The position numbers and the translations under genes were made by a program. Positions 35,003 to 42,754 of a stretch of 64,000 nucleotides of DNA are shown piece by piece; position 1 is the first letter of the stretch; each line of letters starts with the position of its first letter. The stretch covers positions 169,717 to 233,716 of the forward strand of contig JAAHGF010000008.1 of the NCBI GenBank assembly GCA_010672585.1, read 5' to 3'. The notes under the pieces are model-generated. The model saw only the letters and a program-made list of their open reading frames with translations, did no database searches and was not told the DNA's origin. The DNA is from Okeania sp. SIO1I7. GTDB taxonomy: Bacteria > Cyanobacteriota > Cyanobacteriia > Cyanobacteriales > Microcoleaceae.

Positions 35003-36697
35003 ATGAAAGAAATAACAATTGACGGCATCAGTGATGTCACGGAAAAACCAGAACACGAACAACCGCCTAACTGGCGACGATATTTCAGTTTCAGTACCGA
35101 CCACAAAGTTATCGGTATCCAATACCTAGTCACCTCTTTCCTCTTTTTCCTAGTAGGTGGAATATTCGCCATGGTAATTCGCGGGGAACTGATGACACCA
35201 GAATCAGACCTGGTAGACCGCACCATTTACAACGGAATGTTCACAATGCACGGCACGATCATGCTGTTTCTGTGGACATTTCCATCTTTAGTTGGTCTGG
35301 CAAACTATCTCGTACCTATAATGATCGGGGCGCGAGATATGGCATTTCCTCGTTTAAATGCAGCAGCATTTTGGATGGTGCCAGTAGTTGGCATCTTGAT
35401 GATCGCCAGTTTCTTTGTTCCCGGTGGTCCCGCACAGTCAGGTTGGTGGTCATATCCTCCTGTGAGTATACAAAATCCCACGGGTAATTTAATCAACGGT
35501 CAGGTACTATGGATTCTTGCCGTTGCTATTTCTGGTGTTTCCTCCATTATGGGTGCGGTCAATTTCGTCACAACTATTGTGAGAATGCGGGCACCTGGTA
35601 TGACATTTTTCCGGATGCCAGCTTTTGTTTGGACAGTATTTGCTGCTCAGATTATTCAATTATTCGGACTGCCAGCACTGACAGCAGGTGCAGTGATGTT
35701 ACTATTTGATATTACAATGGGAACTGGATTTTTTAATCCGGCAAACGGAGGGAACCCGGTTCTCTTCCAGCACTTTTTCTGGTTTTACTCCCATCCAGCA
35801 GTTTATGTGATTATTCTGCCTATTTTTGGTATTTTTTCCGAAATATTCCCAGTCTACAGTCGCAAACCACTATTTGGTTACAAAGTGGTAGTCATTTCAT
35901 CAATGCTCATTGCTGCGGTAAGTGGTTTAGTTTGGGTACACCATATGTATGCGAGTGGTACTCCTCCCTGGATGCGGATGATTTTTATGCTTTCAACTAT
36001 GTGTGTTTCTGTACCTACTGGAATTAAAGTATTTGCCTGGGTGGCGACTATTTGGGGTGGAAAAATTAGACTGAATACTCCCATGCTATTTGCTTTGGGT
36101 GGGTTGATCATGTTTGTGTTTGCTGGTATTACTGGCATTATGCTTTCGGCAGTTCCGGTAGATATTCACGTTAACAATACCTATTTCGTTGTCGGTCACT
36201 TCCACTATGTTCTCTATGGTACCGTGACCATGGGAATGTATGCTGCTATTTACCATTGGTTCCCTAAAATGACTGGGAAAATGTATTATGAAGGTTTGGG
36301 TCAGTTGCATTTTTGGCTGTCATTTATCGGCACTAACCTCAATTTTTTACCTATGCACCCATTAGGTTTACAGGGAATGTTGCGCCGAGTTTCTTCTTAT
36401 GCACCTGAGTATGAGTTTTGGAATTTGGTTGCAAGTCTGGGGGCATTTTTATTAGGAATGTCTACTTTACCGTTCATTTTAAATATTGTCAGTTCCTGGA
36501 TACAAGGTAAGGAAGCACCTGCTAACCCTTGGCGAGCGATCGGTTTAGAATGGATGATTTCTTCCCCACCAGATGTGGAGAATTTTGAAGAAATTCCGAT
36601 AATTATTGCGGAACCCTACGGTTATGGTAAGTCGGAACCTTTGACTTCTAATGACCCCAACGGACATCATGCAGAAGTTCCTGAACCTGTTAATTAG
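35003..36697 (+). CDS. ctaD: Terminal oxidase subunit I (heme-copper oxidase)
   Basis: 564 residues, twelve helices. Low-spin heme His in NGMFTMHGTIMLFLW; CuB and Tyr crosslink in FYSHPAVYVIILPIFG; CuB His pair in VWVHHMYASG; heme ligands in VGHFHYVLYGTVTMG. All metal ligands of a proton-pumping heme-copper oxidase are present, in contrast to the CuA-less subunit II. It catalyses reduction of O2 to water. Paired with ctaC upstream and ctaE 417 bp downstream; that gap is filled by repeats. Start shared with a duplicated copy at 34778, which lacks the rest of the gene. Confidence 0.97.
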   Translation: MKEITIDGISDVTEKPEHEQPPNWRRYFSFSTDHKVIGIQYLVTSFLFFLVGGIFAMVIRGELMTPESDLVDRTIYNGMFTMHGTIMLFLWTFPSLVGLANYLVPIMIGARDMAFPRLNAAAFWMVPVVGILMIASFFVPGGPAQSGWWSYPPVSIQNPTGNLINGQVLWILAVAISGVSSIMGAVNFVTTIVRMRAPGMTFFRMPAFVWTVFAAQIIQLFGLPALTAGAVMLLFDITMGTGFFNPANGGNPVLFQHFFWFYSHPAVYVIILPIFGIFSEIFPVYSRKPLFGYKVVVISSMLIAAVSGLVWVHHMYASGTPPWMRMIFMLSTMCVSVPTGIKVFAWVATIWGGKIRLNTPMLFALGGLIMFVFAGITGIMLSAVPVDIHVNNTYFVVGHFHYVLYGTVTMGMYAAIYHWFPKMTGKMYYEGLGQLHFWLSFIGTNLNFLPMHPLGLQGMLRRVSSYAPEYEFWNLVASLGAFLLGMSTLPFILNIVSSWIQGKEAPANPWRAIGLEWMISSPPDVENFEEIPIIIAEPYGYGKSEPLTSNDPNGHHAEVPEPVN

Positions 36698-36768
36698 GTG
36701 TTCAAGAATTTAGAATTTAGAATTTAGAATTTAGAATTACCTCTTCTTATAAATTAAGAGTGGTAGTA

Positions 36769-36870
36769 GCGTGTCAAGCTTGAAATAGTGTTTTAGGAAA
36801 ATTCTCCAAACCTTAGTCATAGCAAGAATTATACTCAAAAATTTAATACACCATTTTCAGCTTGACACGC
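36769..36870. mobile_element. 102-bp MITE with GCGTGTCAAGCTT ends (copy 1)
   Basis: Bounded by GCGTGTCAAGCTTGAAA and TTTTCAGCTTGACACGC. A second copy of the same length in reverse orientation is at 46411-46512. It lies in the ctaD-ctaE spacer; upstream, 36705-36740, is an AATTTAGAATTTAGAATTTA run. Confidence 0.8.
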
Positions 36871-37075
36871 CAGTAGGTTGGGTTAAGCGAAAGCGCAACC
36901 CAACAAAAATATCTGTCTGTAATATAGCAGTCGTCAGGAAAGTTAGGAGATTCTCGCTCCTCTCAAATTTAGTCCAGTAGGTTGGGTTAAGCGAAAGCGC
37001 AACCCAACAAAAATATCTGTACTGTAATGTGTTTCTGTTGGGTTTCGTTCCTCAACCCAACCTACGACATAGAAT
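36871..37075. repeat. Three GTAGGTTGGG units
   Basis: GTAGGTTGGGTTAAGCGAAA with GCGCAACCCAACAAAAATAT occurs at 36872-36920 and 36973-37020; a third, inverted unit CCTCAACCCAACCTACGAC ends at 37071. Each can fold into a hairpin. A GGAG ribosome-binding site for ctaE follows at 37102. Confidence 0.8.
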
Positions 37076-37114
37076 AATGAGGATAAAATCAGTAAATTAA
37101 AGGAGAATTAAAAC

Positions 37115-37729
37115 ATGGATAGTTCGATCGCATCAGAACAACTACAGGAACCTTTGCATTCAGGAGTTGCCGAACATACTCACGATGAAGAAGGCAATAG
37201 TATGTTCGGGTTTATCGTTTTCCTACTTTCAGAAAGCGTAATTTTCTTGAGTTTCTTTGTCGGATACATTATCTACAAAACAAGTGCCACCGAGTGGTTG
37301 CCACCAGGTGTTTCTGGTTTGGAAATTAGAGAACCTGCTATTAATACAGTAGTTTTGGTTTCGAGTAGTTTCGTTATCTATTTTGCAGAAAAAGCTTTAG
37401 AAAAGGATAACTTGACTTGGTTTCGTATATTTCTGTTTGCCACAATGGCAATGGGAACTTACTTTGTAGTAGGTCAAGGAATTGAGTGGAATAGTCTAGA
37501 ATTTGGCTTCACCACGGGAGTATTCGGTGGAACTTTCTATCTGTTGACAGGTTTTCACGGTCTTCACGTTATGACAGGTATTTTGTTGCAGGGTATTATG
37601 TTGGGTCGCTCTTTCATTCCTGGCAACTATGATAACGGTCACTTTGGCATCAATGCTACTTCTTTATTTTGGCATTTCGTTGATGTAATTTGGATTATTT
37701 TGTTTATCCTTATTTATATTTGGCAGTGA
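37115..37729 (+). CDS. ctaE: Terminal oxidase subunit III
   Basis: 204 residues with five or six helices: FGFIVFLLSESVIFLSFFVG, TVVLVSSSFVIYFAEKAL, FFVGYIIYK, and the conserved FHGLHVMTGILLQGIM and SLFWHFVDVIWIILFILIY. Subunit III stabilises the proton-uptake side of subunit I. A good AAAGGAG precedes the ATG by 9 nt. It completes the ctaC-D-E set of an ARTO-type oxidase. Confidence 0.96.
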   Translation: MDSSIASEQLQEPLHSGVAEHTHDEEGNSMFGFIVFLLSESVIFLSFFVGYIIYKTSATEWLPPGVSGLEIREPAINTVVLVSSSFVIYFAEKALEKDNLTWFRIFLFATMAMGTYFVVGQGIEWNSLEFGFTTGVFGGTFYLLTGFHGLHVMTGILLQGIMLGRSFIPGNYDNGHFGINATSLFWHFVDVIWIILFILIYIWQ

Positions 37730-37739
37730 AATAATTAGG

Positions 37740-38612
37740 AATTCAGGAGTCAGGAGTCAGGAGTCAGAATAAATTGTGTAGCGGTCTGTTTACAAGATTT
37801 TAAAATGTTGATAGTGTGAGCGTCTCGCTCACGCATGGGTTCTGAAAATGAGATAATTTTCCACATACCAGGGTTCTGAAAATGGGAGAATTTTGAATAT
37901 GGGAGCAAGATGCTACCACATACCAGGGTTCTGAAAATGGGGTGATTTTGAATATGGGAGCAAGATGCTACCACATACCAGGGTTCTGAAAATGGGAGAA
38001 TTTTGAATATGGGAGCAAGATGCTACCACATACCAGGGTTCTGAAAATGGGAGAATTTTGAATATAGGAGCAAGATGCTACCACATACCAGGGTTCTGAA
38101 AATGGGAGAATTTTGAATATGGGAGCAAGATACTCCCACTACCAAAATCTGAAAATGAGAGATTTTCCACATACCAGGGTTCTGACAAATGGGAGAATTT
38201 TGAATATGGGAGCAAGATACTCCCACTACCAAAATCTGAAAATGAGATAATTTTCCACATACCAGGGTTCTGACAAATGGGAGAATTTTGAATATGGAAG
38301 CAAGATACTCCCACTACCAAAATCTGAAAATGAGATAATTTTCCACATACCAGGGTTCTGACAAATGGGAGAATTTTGAATATGGGAGCAAGACGCTTCC
38401 ACTACCAAAATCTGAAAATGGGAGAATTTTGAATATAGGAGCAAGATGCTACCACATACCAGGGTTCTGAAAATGGGAGAAATTTCCACATACCAGGGTT
38501 CTGACAAATGGGAGAATTTTGAATATGGGAGCAAGATGCTACCACATACCAGGGTTCTGAAAATGGGGTGATTTTGAATATGGGAGCAAGATGCTACCAC
38601 TACCAAAAAATT
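37740..38612. repeat. Tandem array, 55-bp unit with variants
   Basis: From 37861 the unit CCACATACCAGGGTTCTGAA, AATGGGAGAATTTTGAATAT, GGGAGCAAGATGCTA (55 bp) repeats at 37861, 37916, 37971, 38026 and 38081, then continues to 38612 as longer composite units with ACTCCCACTACCAAAATCTG and ATGAGATAATTTTCCACATA. All three minus-strand frames are open but the unit length is not a multiple of three, so the long minus-strand frames are not genes. A GTGAGCGTCTCGCTCAC hairpin lies at 37815-37831. Confidence 0.88.
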
Positions 38613-38709
38613 AAATATTGATAGTTTAAATTGAATTATCATTCCATTAATTCTGACTCCTATATACTTATTCAATACACCTCAAAAAAATTATTAAAGG
38701 AAGAATAAA

Positions 38710-40227
38710 ATGATTATTGACGACCAACATTATGATGTAATTATTGTCGGTACAGGTGCAGGAGGAGGAAGTTTAGCCTCTAAACTTGCTAGTACCGGTA
38801 AAAAAATACTCATCTTAGAAAGGGGTGATTTTATGCCCCTAGAAATTCAAAATAGAGCTCATGTTGATATCTTCAAAAAAGAACTTTATCGTGCCCCCGA
38901 AAATTGGTATGACAATGCAGGGGAACCCTTTTCTCCTCAGACAAATTATGCCGTAGGTGGCAATACCAAAATCTATGGTGCTGCTCTCATTAGGATGCGA
39001 GAAAAAGACTTTGAAACAGTAAAACATCAAGAAGGAATTTCTCCAGAATGGTGTCTCAAATACAAAGACTTTGAACCATATTACACTGAAGCAGAAAAAC
39101 TTTATAAAGTTCACGGTCAAGTTAGCAAAGACCCAACCGAACCTACCCACAGTGCAGAATATCCTTATCCCGCAGTTGACCACGATCCAGAAATTAAAAA
39201 AGTTGTCGATGCGATCGCCGGGCAAGGTTTACATCCAGAAACTTTACCATTAACTCTTACCCGTGAAGAGGAAGACCCCACTGGAGACTCGGAAGTATTC
39301 GGTATTGCACCACTGCTAGACTCTCCTAACATTACTATTAAAGCTAATGCAAAAGTAGTCTGTTTACTCACCAACTCCTCTGGTAACACAGTTAAAGCAG
39401 TAGAAGTAGAAATTGGCAAACAATCATTTCTATTTTTTGGAGATATTGTCGTACTTGCTTGTGGAGCAGTAAATTCAGCAGCATTACTATTACGTTCTGC
39501 TAATGAAAAACATCCAGATGGTTTAGCAAACAGTTCCGGACAAGTGGGACGCAACTTGATGAAACATCTGATGACTGCTGTAGTGCAACCTAGTCCCAAA
39601 CCCAACTCTGGGAACTTTCTCAGAAGTGTGAGTGTGAATGATTTTTATTGGGGGGATGAGAATTTTGCCTATCCCATGGGTCACATAGAAAATACAGGTG
39701 GTCTGCTCCAAGATATTACTTTTGCTGAGTCTCCACCAATTTTATCTGTGTTAGCAAAAGCAATGCCTGGTTTTGGGTTGAAGCAGTTAGCATTGCGTTC
39801 CATTGGTTGGTGGTTGCATTCAGAAATAGTACCAGACCCCAATAACCGAGTTGAAGTCAAAGGGGATAAGTTGTTTTTCCATTACACTCCCAACAACTGG
39901 GAAGCACACGATCGCCTAGTACATCGTTGGATGGATGTATTGAAGTTGGTAGACAAAGAGGTGGGAAATGCTGTTTTGAAGCGCGGCAGCATTTATCCCC
40001 GTGGGGAAGTTCCCATTGAGGTTGTAGCAAACCAGTGCGGTACTTGTCGGTTTGGGGAAGACCCGAAAACATCGGTTTTGGATATTAACTGTCGTACCCA
40101 CGATGTTGATAATTTATATGTTGTGGATAGCAGTTTTTTCCCATCAAGTTCAGCAGTGACTCCTGCATTGACAATTATTGCTAATGCTTTGCGAGTAGGG
40201 GAACATTTGCAAGAAAGATTGCAGTAA
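38710..40227 (+). CDS. GMC family oxidoreductase
   Basis: 505 residues. FAD-binding VIIVGTGAGGGSLASKLA, ILERG, and a NYAVGGNTKIYGAALIRMRE segment where GMC proteins hold FAD; C-terminal DNLYVVDSSFFPSSSAVTPA and LTIIANALRVGEHL. The usual catalytic His of HQxGTxRxG reads VANQCGTCRFG (Asn441), and the usual NPALT reads TPALT, so the His/Asn catalytic pair is replaced. It may still bind FAD and act on an alcohol or sugar, or be inactive. Follows the 55-bp array and ends at a good terminator. Confidence 0.9.
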   Translation: MIIDDQHYDVIIVGTGAGGGSLASKLASTGKKILILERGDFMPLEIQNRAHVDIFKKELYRAPENWYDNAGEPFSPQTNYAVGGNTKIYGAALIRMREKDFETVKHQEGISPEWCLKYKDFEPYYTEAEKLYKVHGQVSKDPTEPTHSAEYPYPAVDHDPEIKKVVDAIAGQGLHPETLPLTLTREEEDPTGDSEVFGIAPLLDSPNITIKANAKVVCLLTNSSGNTVKAVEVEIGKQSFLFFGDIVVLACGAVNSAALLLRSANEKHPDGLANSSGQVGRNLMKHLMTAVVQPSPKPNSGNFLRSVSVNDFYWGDENFAYPMGHIENTGGLLQDITFAESPPILSVLAKAMPGFGLKQLALRSIGWWLHSEIVPDPNNRVEVKGDKLFFHYTPNNWEAHDRLVHRWMDVLKLVDKEVGNAVLKRGSIYPRGEVPIEVVANQCGTCRFGEDPKTSVLDINCRTHDVDNLYVVDSSFFPSSSAVTPALTIIANALRVGEHLQERLQ

Positions 40228-40260
40228 TAATAGCTTGAAAATTGAGAAATTATATTTTTT

Positions 40261-40292
40261 CCACGTTGGCAAGTTTCAGCGTGGTTTTTTTT
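40261..40292 (+). terminator. Rho-independent terminator of the GMC gene
   Basis: Stem CCACGTTG / CAGCGTGG around GCAAGTTT, followed by eight T residues, 34 nt after the GMC stop codon. Confidence 0.82.
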
Positions 40293-40333
40293 ATATGGCG
40301 CTACGCGCTAGGAAACAGGGAATAGCAAACTGT

Positions 40334-40473
40334 AATATCATGTCCGGATAAGAGCGTGATAGAACTCCGTTCCGCTTACGCGACCAAAAAACTTTCTCCT
40401 TCAACTCCAGTTCTCCTTCTTCCTTCTTCCTTACCTTCACGCTTACAATACCGATGCTACCGGACATGATATT
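40334..40473. mobile_element. 140-bp MITE with AATATCATGTCCGG ends
   Basis: AATATCATGTCCGG (40334-40347) and CCGGACATGATATT (40460-40473) are perfect 14-bp inverted repeats. Interior: AAGAGCGTGATAGAACTCCG, CTTCCTTCTTCC and ACAATACCGATGCTA. Related element at 59277-59435; single ends at 22900, 26399, 29341 and 54058. An isolated GGAAACAGGGAATAGC repeat lies at 40311. Confidence 0.78.
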
Positions 40474-40618
40474 AATTAACCAACATTTTGGAGAGGTTGA
40501 TAAAAATATTAGTAATCAGATTTCTAATTTGTCTAGTGAAAATTTAGAAAATTTAGTTAAAGCACTGTTTGATTTGAATAGTCTAGAAGATTTATTGAGT
40601 TGGTTGGAGAATCTATAA
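40466..40618 (+). pseudogene. DUF4351-type C-terminal fragment
   Basis: The frame gives ISNQISNLSSENLENLVKAL, FDLNSLEDLLSWLENL and a TAA, which resembles the C-terminal DUF4351 helix bundle of Rpn-type nuclease proteins (LEALGEALLDFSSLDDLxxWL). The apparent start ATG 40466 lies inside the inverted repeat of the MITE at 40334, so the N-terminal part was probably lost by that insertion. Confidence 0.55.
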
Positions 40619-40629
40619 ATATTTCTCGT

Positions 40630-41486
40630 AGGTTGGTTTGAGGAAAAAAAAACCAACAGATACATCTTTTTGTTGGGTTTCCTTACGTCAACCCAACCTA
40701 CAAACTTCATTCAAAAAATCTGTAATGGCCTTGAGTAAAGATAGGCGATCGCTTACGAATAAATTCAGAGCTTTTTTTTAATTATTGTAGTTCAGACATG
40801 ATTTTTATTCCTTCAAATTTATTTTATCTAAATATTATAATTAGAGGAATTTGATCGACGAGCGATGATGTTACAAGATAAGATAGAGAAAATAAATTAT
40901 GCGACACAAGAAGCTAGAGCAGAATTTAGAGCAGAATGTAAATTAGAACTCGTCATGCTGTTATATCATGTCTGCTGGGGTGCGTTTGTGTAAAACCAAG
41001 GGTGAATATCTACTTAGTTTTCTGAATGCCATTATTTACAATGGTAAAAGGTGTAAAAGCTTGACCAAAAATTTTGTTTGCGCAACATTCCGCAGGAAAA
41101 GGATTTTTAACAACGCAGAGTGCTAAGATTAATCTGTGTTTTATCCGACTGATGCTTAAAATGGCAAATCTAATGCACTATTTTAGCTGAAACGGTCTAG
41201 TAGTAGACTGACACATCTAAAATGAATAAGTGTAGTGGACCGACACAGCTAAAATGGTGCGTTAGATGGGGAGATGGGGAGATAGGGAGATGGGGAGATA
41301 GGGAGAAAAGACACCTAGAAACAAAAATAAGAGTGCACAGTTTTAGGTGTGTCAGTCTAGTAGGTTGGGTTTCGTCCCTCAACCCAACCTACAGTTATTG
41401 CACTATTTTAGGCGAAACAATCCACTACTTAATCTTTTGTTTACTAACACAAATTCAATAATGTCAAATTAAATATATTTTATCGG
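40630..41486. repeat. Repeat-rich spacer before the response regulator
   Basis: A GTAGGTTGGTTTGAGG...CAACCCAACCTAC unit (40629-40701), a partial TATCATGTCTGCTGGGG end (40962), GTAGTGGACCGACACAGCTA and its inverse GTGTGTCAGTCTAGTAGG (41231-41365) around a GGGGAGATGGGGAGATAGGG run, and another GTAGGTTGGGTT unit (41361-41393). A short frame near 40867 (MMLQDKIEKINYATQEA) has no recognised relative. Confidence 0.65.
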
Positions 41487-41867
41487 ATGGCAAAAAAACG
41501 TATTTTACTAATAGACGACGAAGAAGATATTAGAGAAGTTGCTCAACTTAGTCTAGAAATAGTAGGTGGTTGGCAAGTAATTACAGGTATCTCAGGTAGC
41601 GAAGCTGTTGCTAAAGCAGAAGCAGAACAGCCAGATGCTATTCTCTTAGATGTAATGATGCCTGAAATAGATGGATTTTCTACTCTTAAACAACTACGAG
41701 CTAATCAGGCCACTCAGCAAATTCCAGTAATTTTCCTGACAGCGAAAGTTTGTTCAGAAGATCGCCATCAATTTTTGCAGTTGGGAATAAATGGAGTAAT
41801 TACTAAGCCTTTCGATCCTATGTCTCTAGCAACTGAAGTAGAGACAATTTTGGGTTGGGTTCCATAG
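41487..41867 (+). CDS. Single-domain response regulator (CheY-like)
   Basis: 126 residues, a receiver domain only. Acidic pocket in ILLIDDEEDI, phospho-acceptor Asp in AILLDVMMPEIDG, Thr in VIFLTAK, and Lys in GVITKPFDPMSLA. With no output domain it must act by protein contact after phosphorylation by a histidine kinase. No kinase gene is nearby, so it is an orphan regulator. Confidence 0.94.
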   Translation: MAKKRILLIDDEEDIREVAQLSLEIVGGWQVITGISGSEAVAKAEAEQPDAILLDVMMPEIDGFSTLKQLRANQATQQIPVIFLTAKVCSEDRHQFLQLGINGVITKPFDPMSLATEVETILGWVP

Positions 41868-41937
41868 TAGTAATACCATTTATCAAAAACTTTTCTATAT
41901 TTTTTTAAGTAGGGGAGTAGGGGAATGGGGGAGAATT

Positions 41938-42182
41938 AGGGTCTGCTGAAAAAATTGGTTGGTGGGGGTAAGACACTGGGACACGGGGACGCGGAGACGG
42001 GTCGATTTGTGGGGCAACAGGTAACGGTTTCGGCCATTTTATGTGAAGAAATTTTCTTGAATTTCAGCAGAACATTTAAATAAATTGATGCAAATAAGAG
42101 CAATAAACGTAGAAGATAAACTGAATATAAAAAGCTCTTAAGTCTTAGGTATCCTGACTTTTAGCTTTATTCAGCAAACCCG
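41938..42182. mobile_element. AGGGTTTGCTGAAAAAG MITE, copy C (245 bp)
   Basis: Ends AGGGTCTGCTGAAAAAATTG and CTTTATTCAGCAAACCCG, flanked by AATT at 41934-41937 and 42183-42186. More diverged ends than copies A, B and D, so probably older. Confidence 0.8.
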
Positions 42183-42228
42183 AATTAAAGATGAGAATAA
42201 TTAATATTAACTGGGCTGCTAATTAGCA

Positions 42229-42592
42229 AAAAAATTACCGAATAATTAAGGTTTAAAGCCTCTGTTTTAAAGTAGAAAAAAGCAGTCGTTTTGCTAGCGC
42301 ATAACTACGTTAACGGCTGTCGCCGACATGTTTGCGTAGCATTCCGTAGGAAAAAGCGCAGCTTTCCCGTAGGGTGGGATAGCGAGGTCTCCTCACCATA
42401 TTCATGAGACCAAGAGAAGACAAATTTTTCATGATTAGTCAATCCTCTTCTTTTTAAAGAGAGGTAATTAATAATTAATAATTAATAATTAATAATTAAT
42501 AATTATTAATTGTTGAATATACCTGTGTTAATTACTTAATAACTGAAGTGTTACTTAAATATAGTATTAATGAGTGGGAATTGGTATAATTG
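42229..42592. repeat. Reverse copy of the GGAGAGGATTGACTA repeat and partial MITE
   Basis: ATTACCGAATAATTAAGG to AGTCAATCCTCTTC...GAGAGGTAATTA is the 2514 family in reverse, with ATAGCGAGGTCTCCTCACCA inside. It is followed by an AATTAATAATTAATAATT run and by an inverted copy of 3173-3235 (GTTAATTACTTAATAACTGA). No gene between 41868 and 42754. Confidence 0.75.
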
Positions 42593-42754
42593 CTTTAAAT
42601 TGACTACTGACTACTGAATATAGACTACTGACTACTGACCAATTCTTCAAGTTCAAAAAACTCTAAACATTAGTGGCTAAAATTACGCAGAAAAAAAAAT
42701 CTGATATAAACTAAAGTAATATATTATGTAAAGTCACTCTGTAGACTTATATAG

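Noticed and set aside
37861-38675. Minus-strand frames across the 55-bp array, and the idea of a CRISPR array
   Set aside because: Unit length is not a multiple of three and all frames stay open by composition. Units are contiguous without unique spacers, so not CRISPR.
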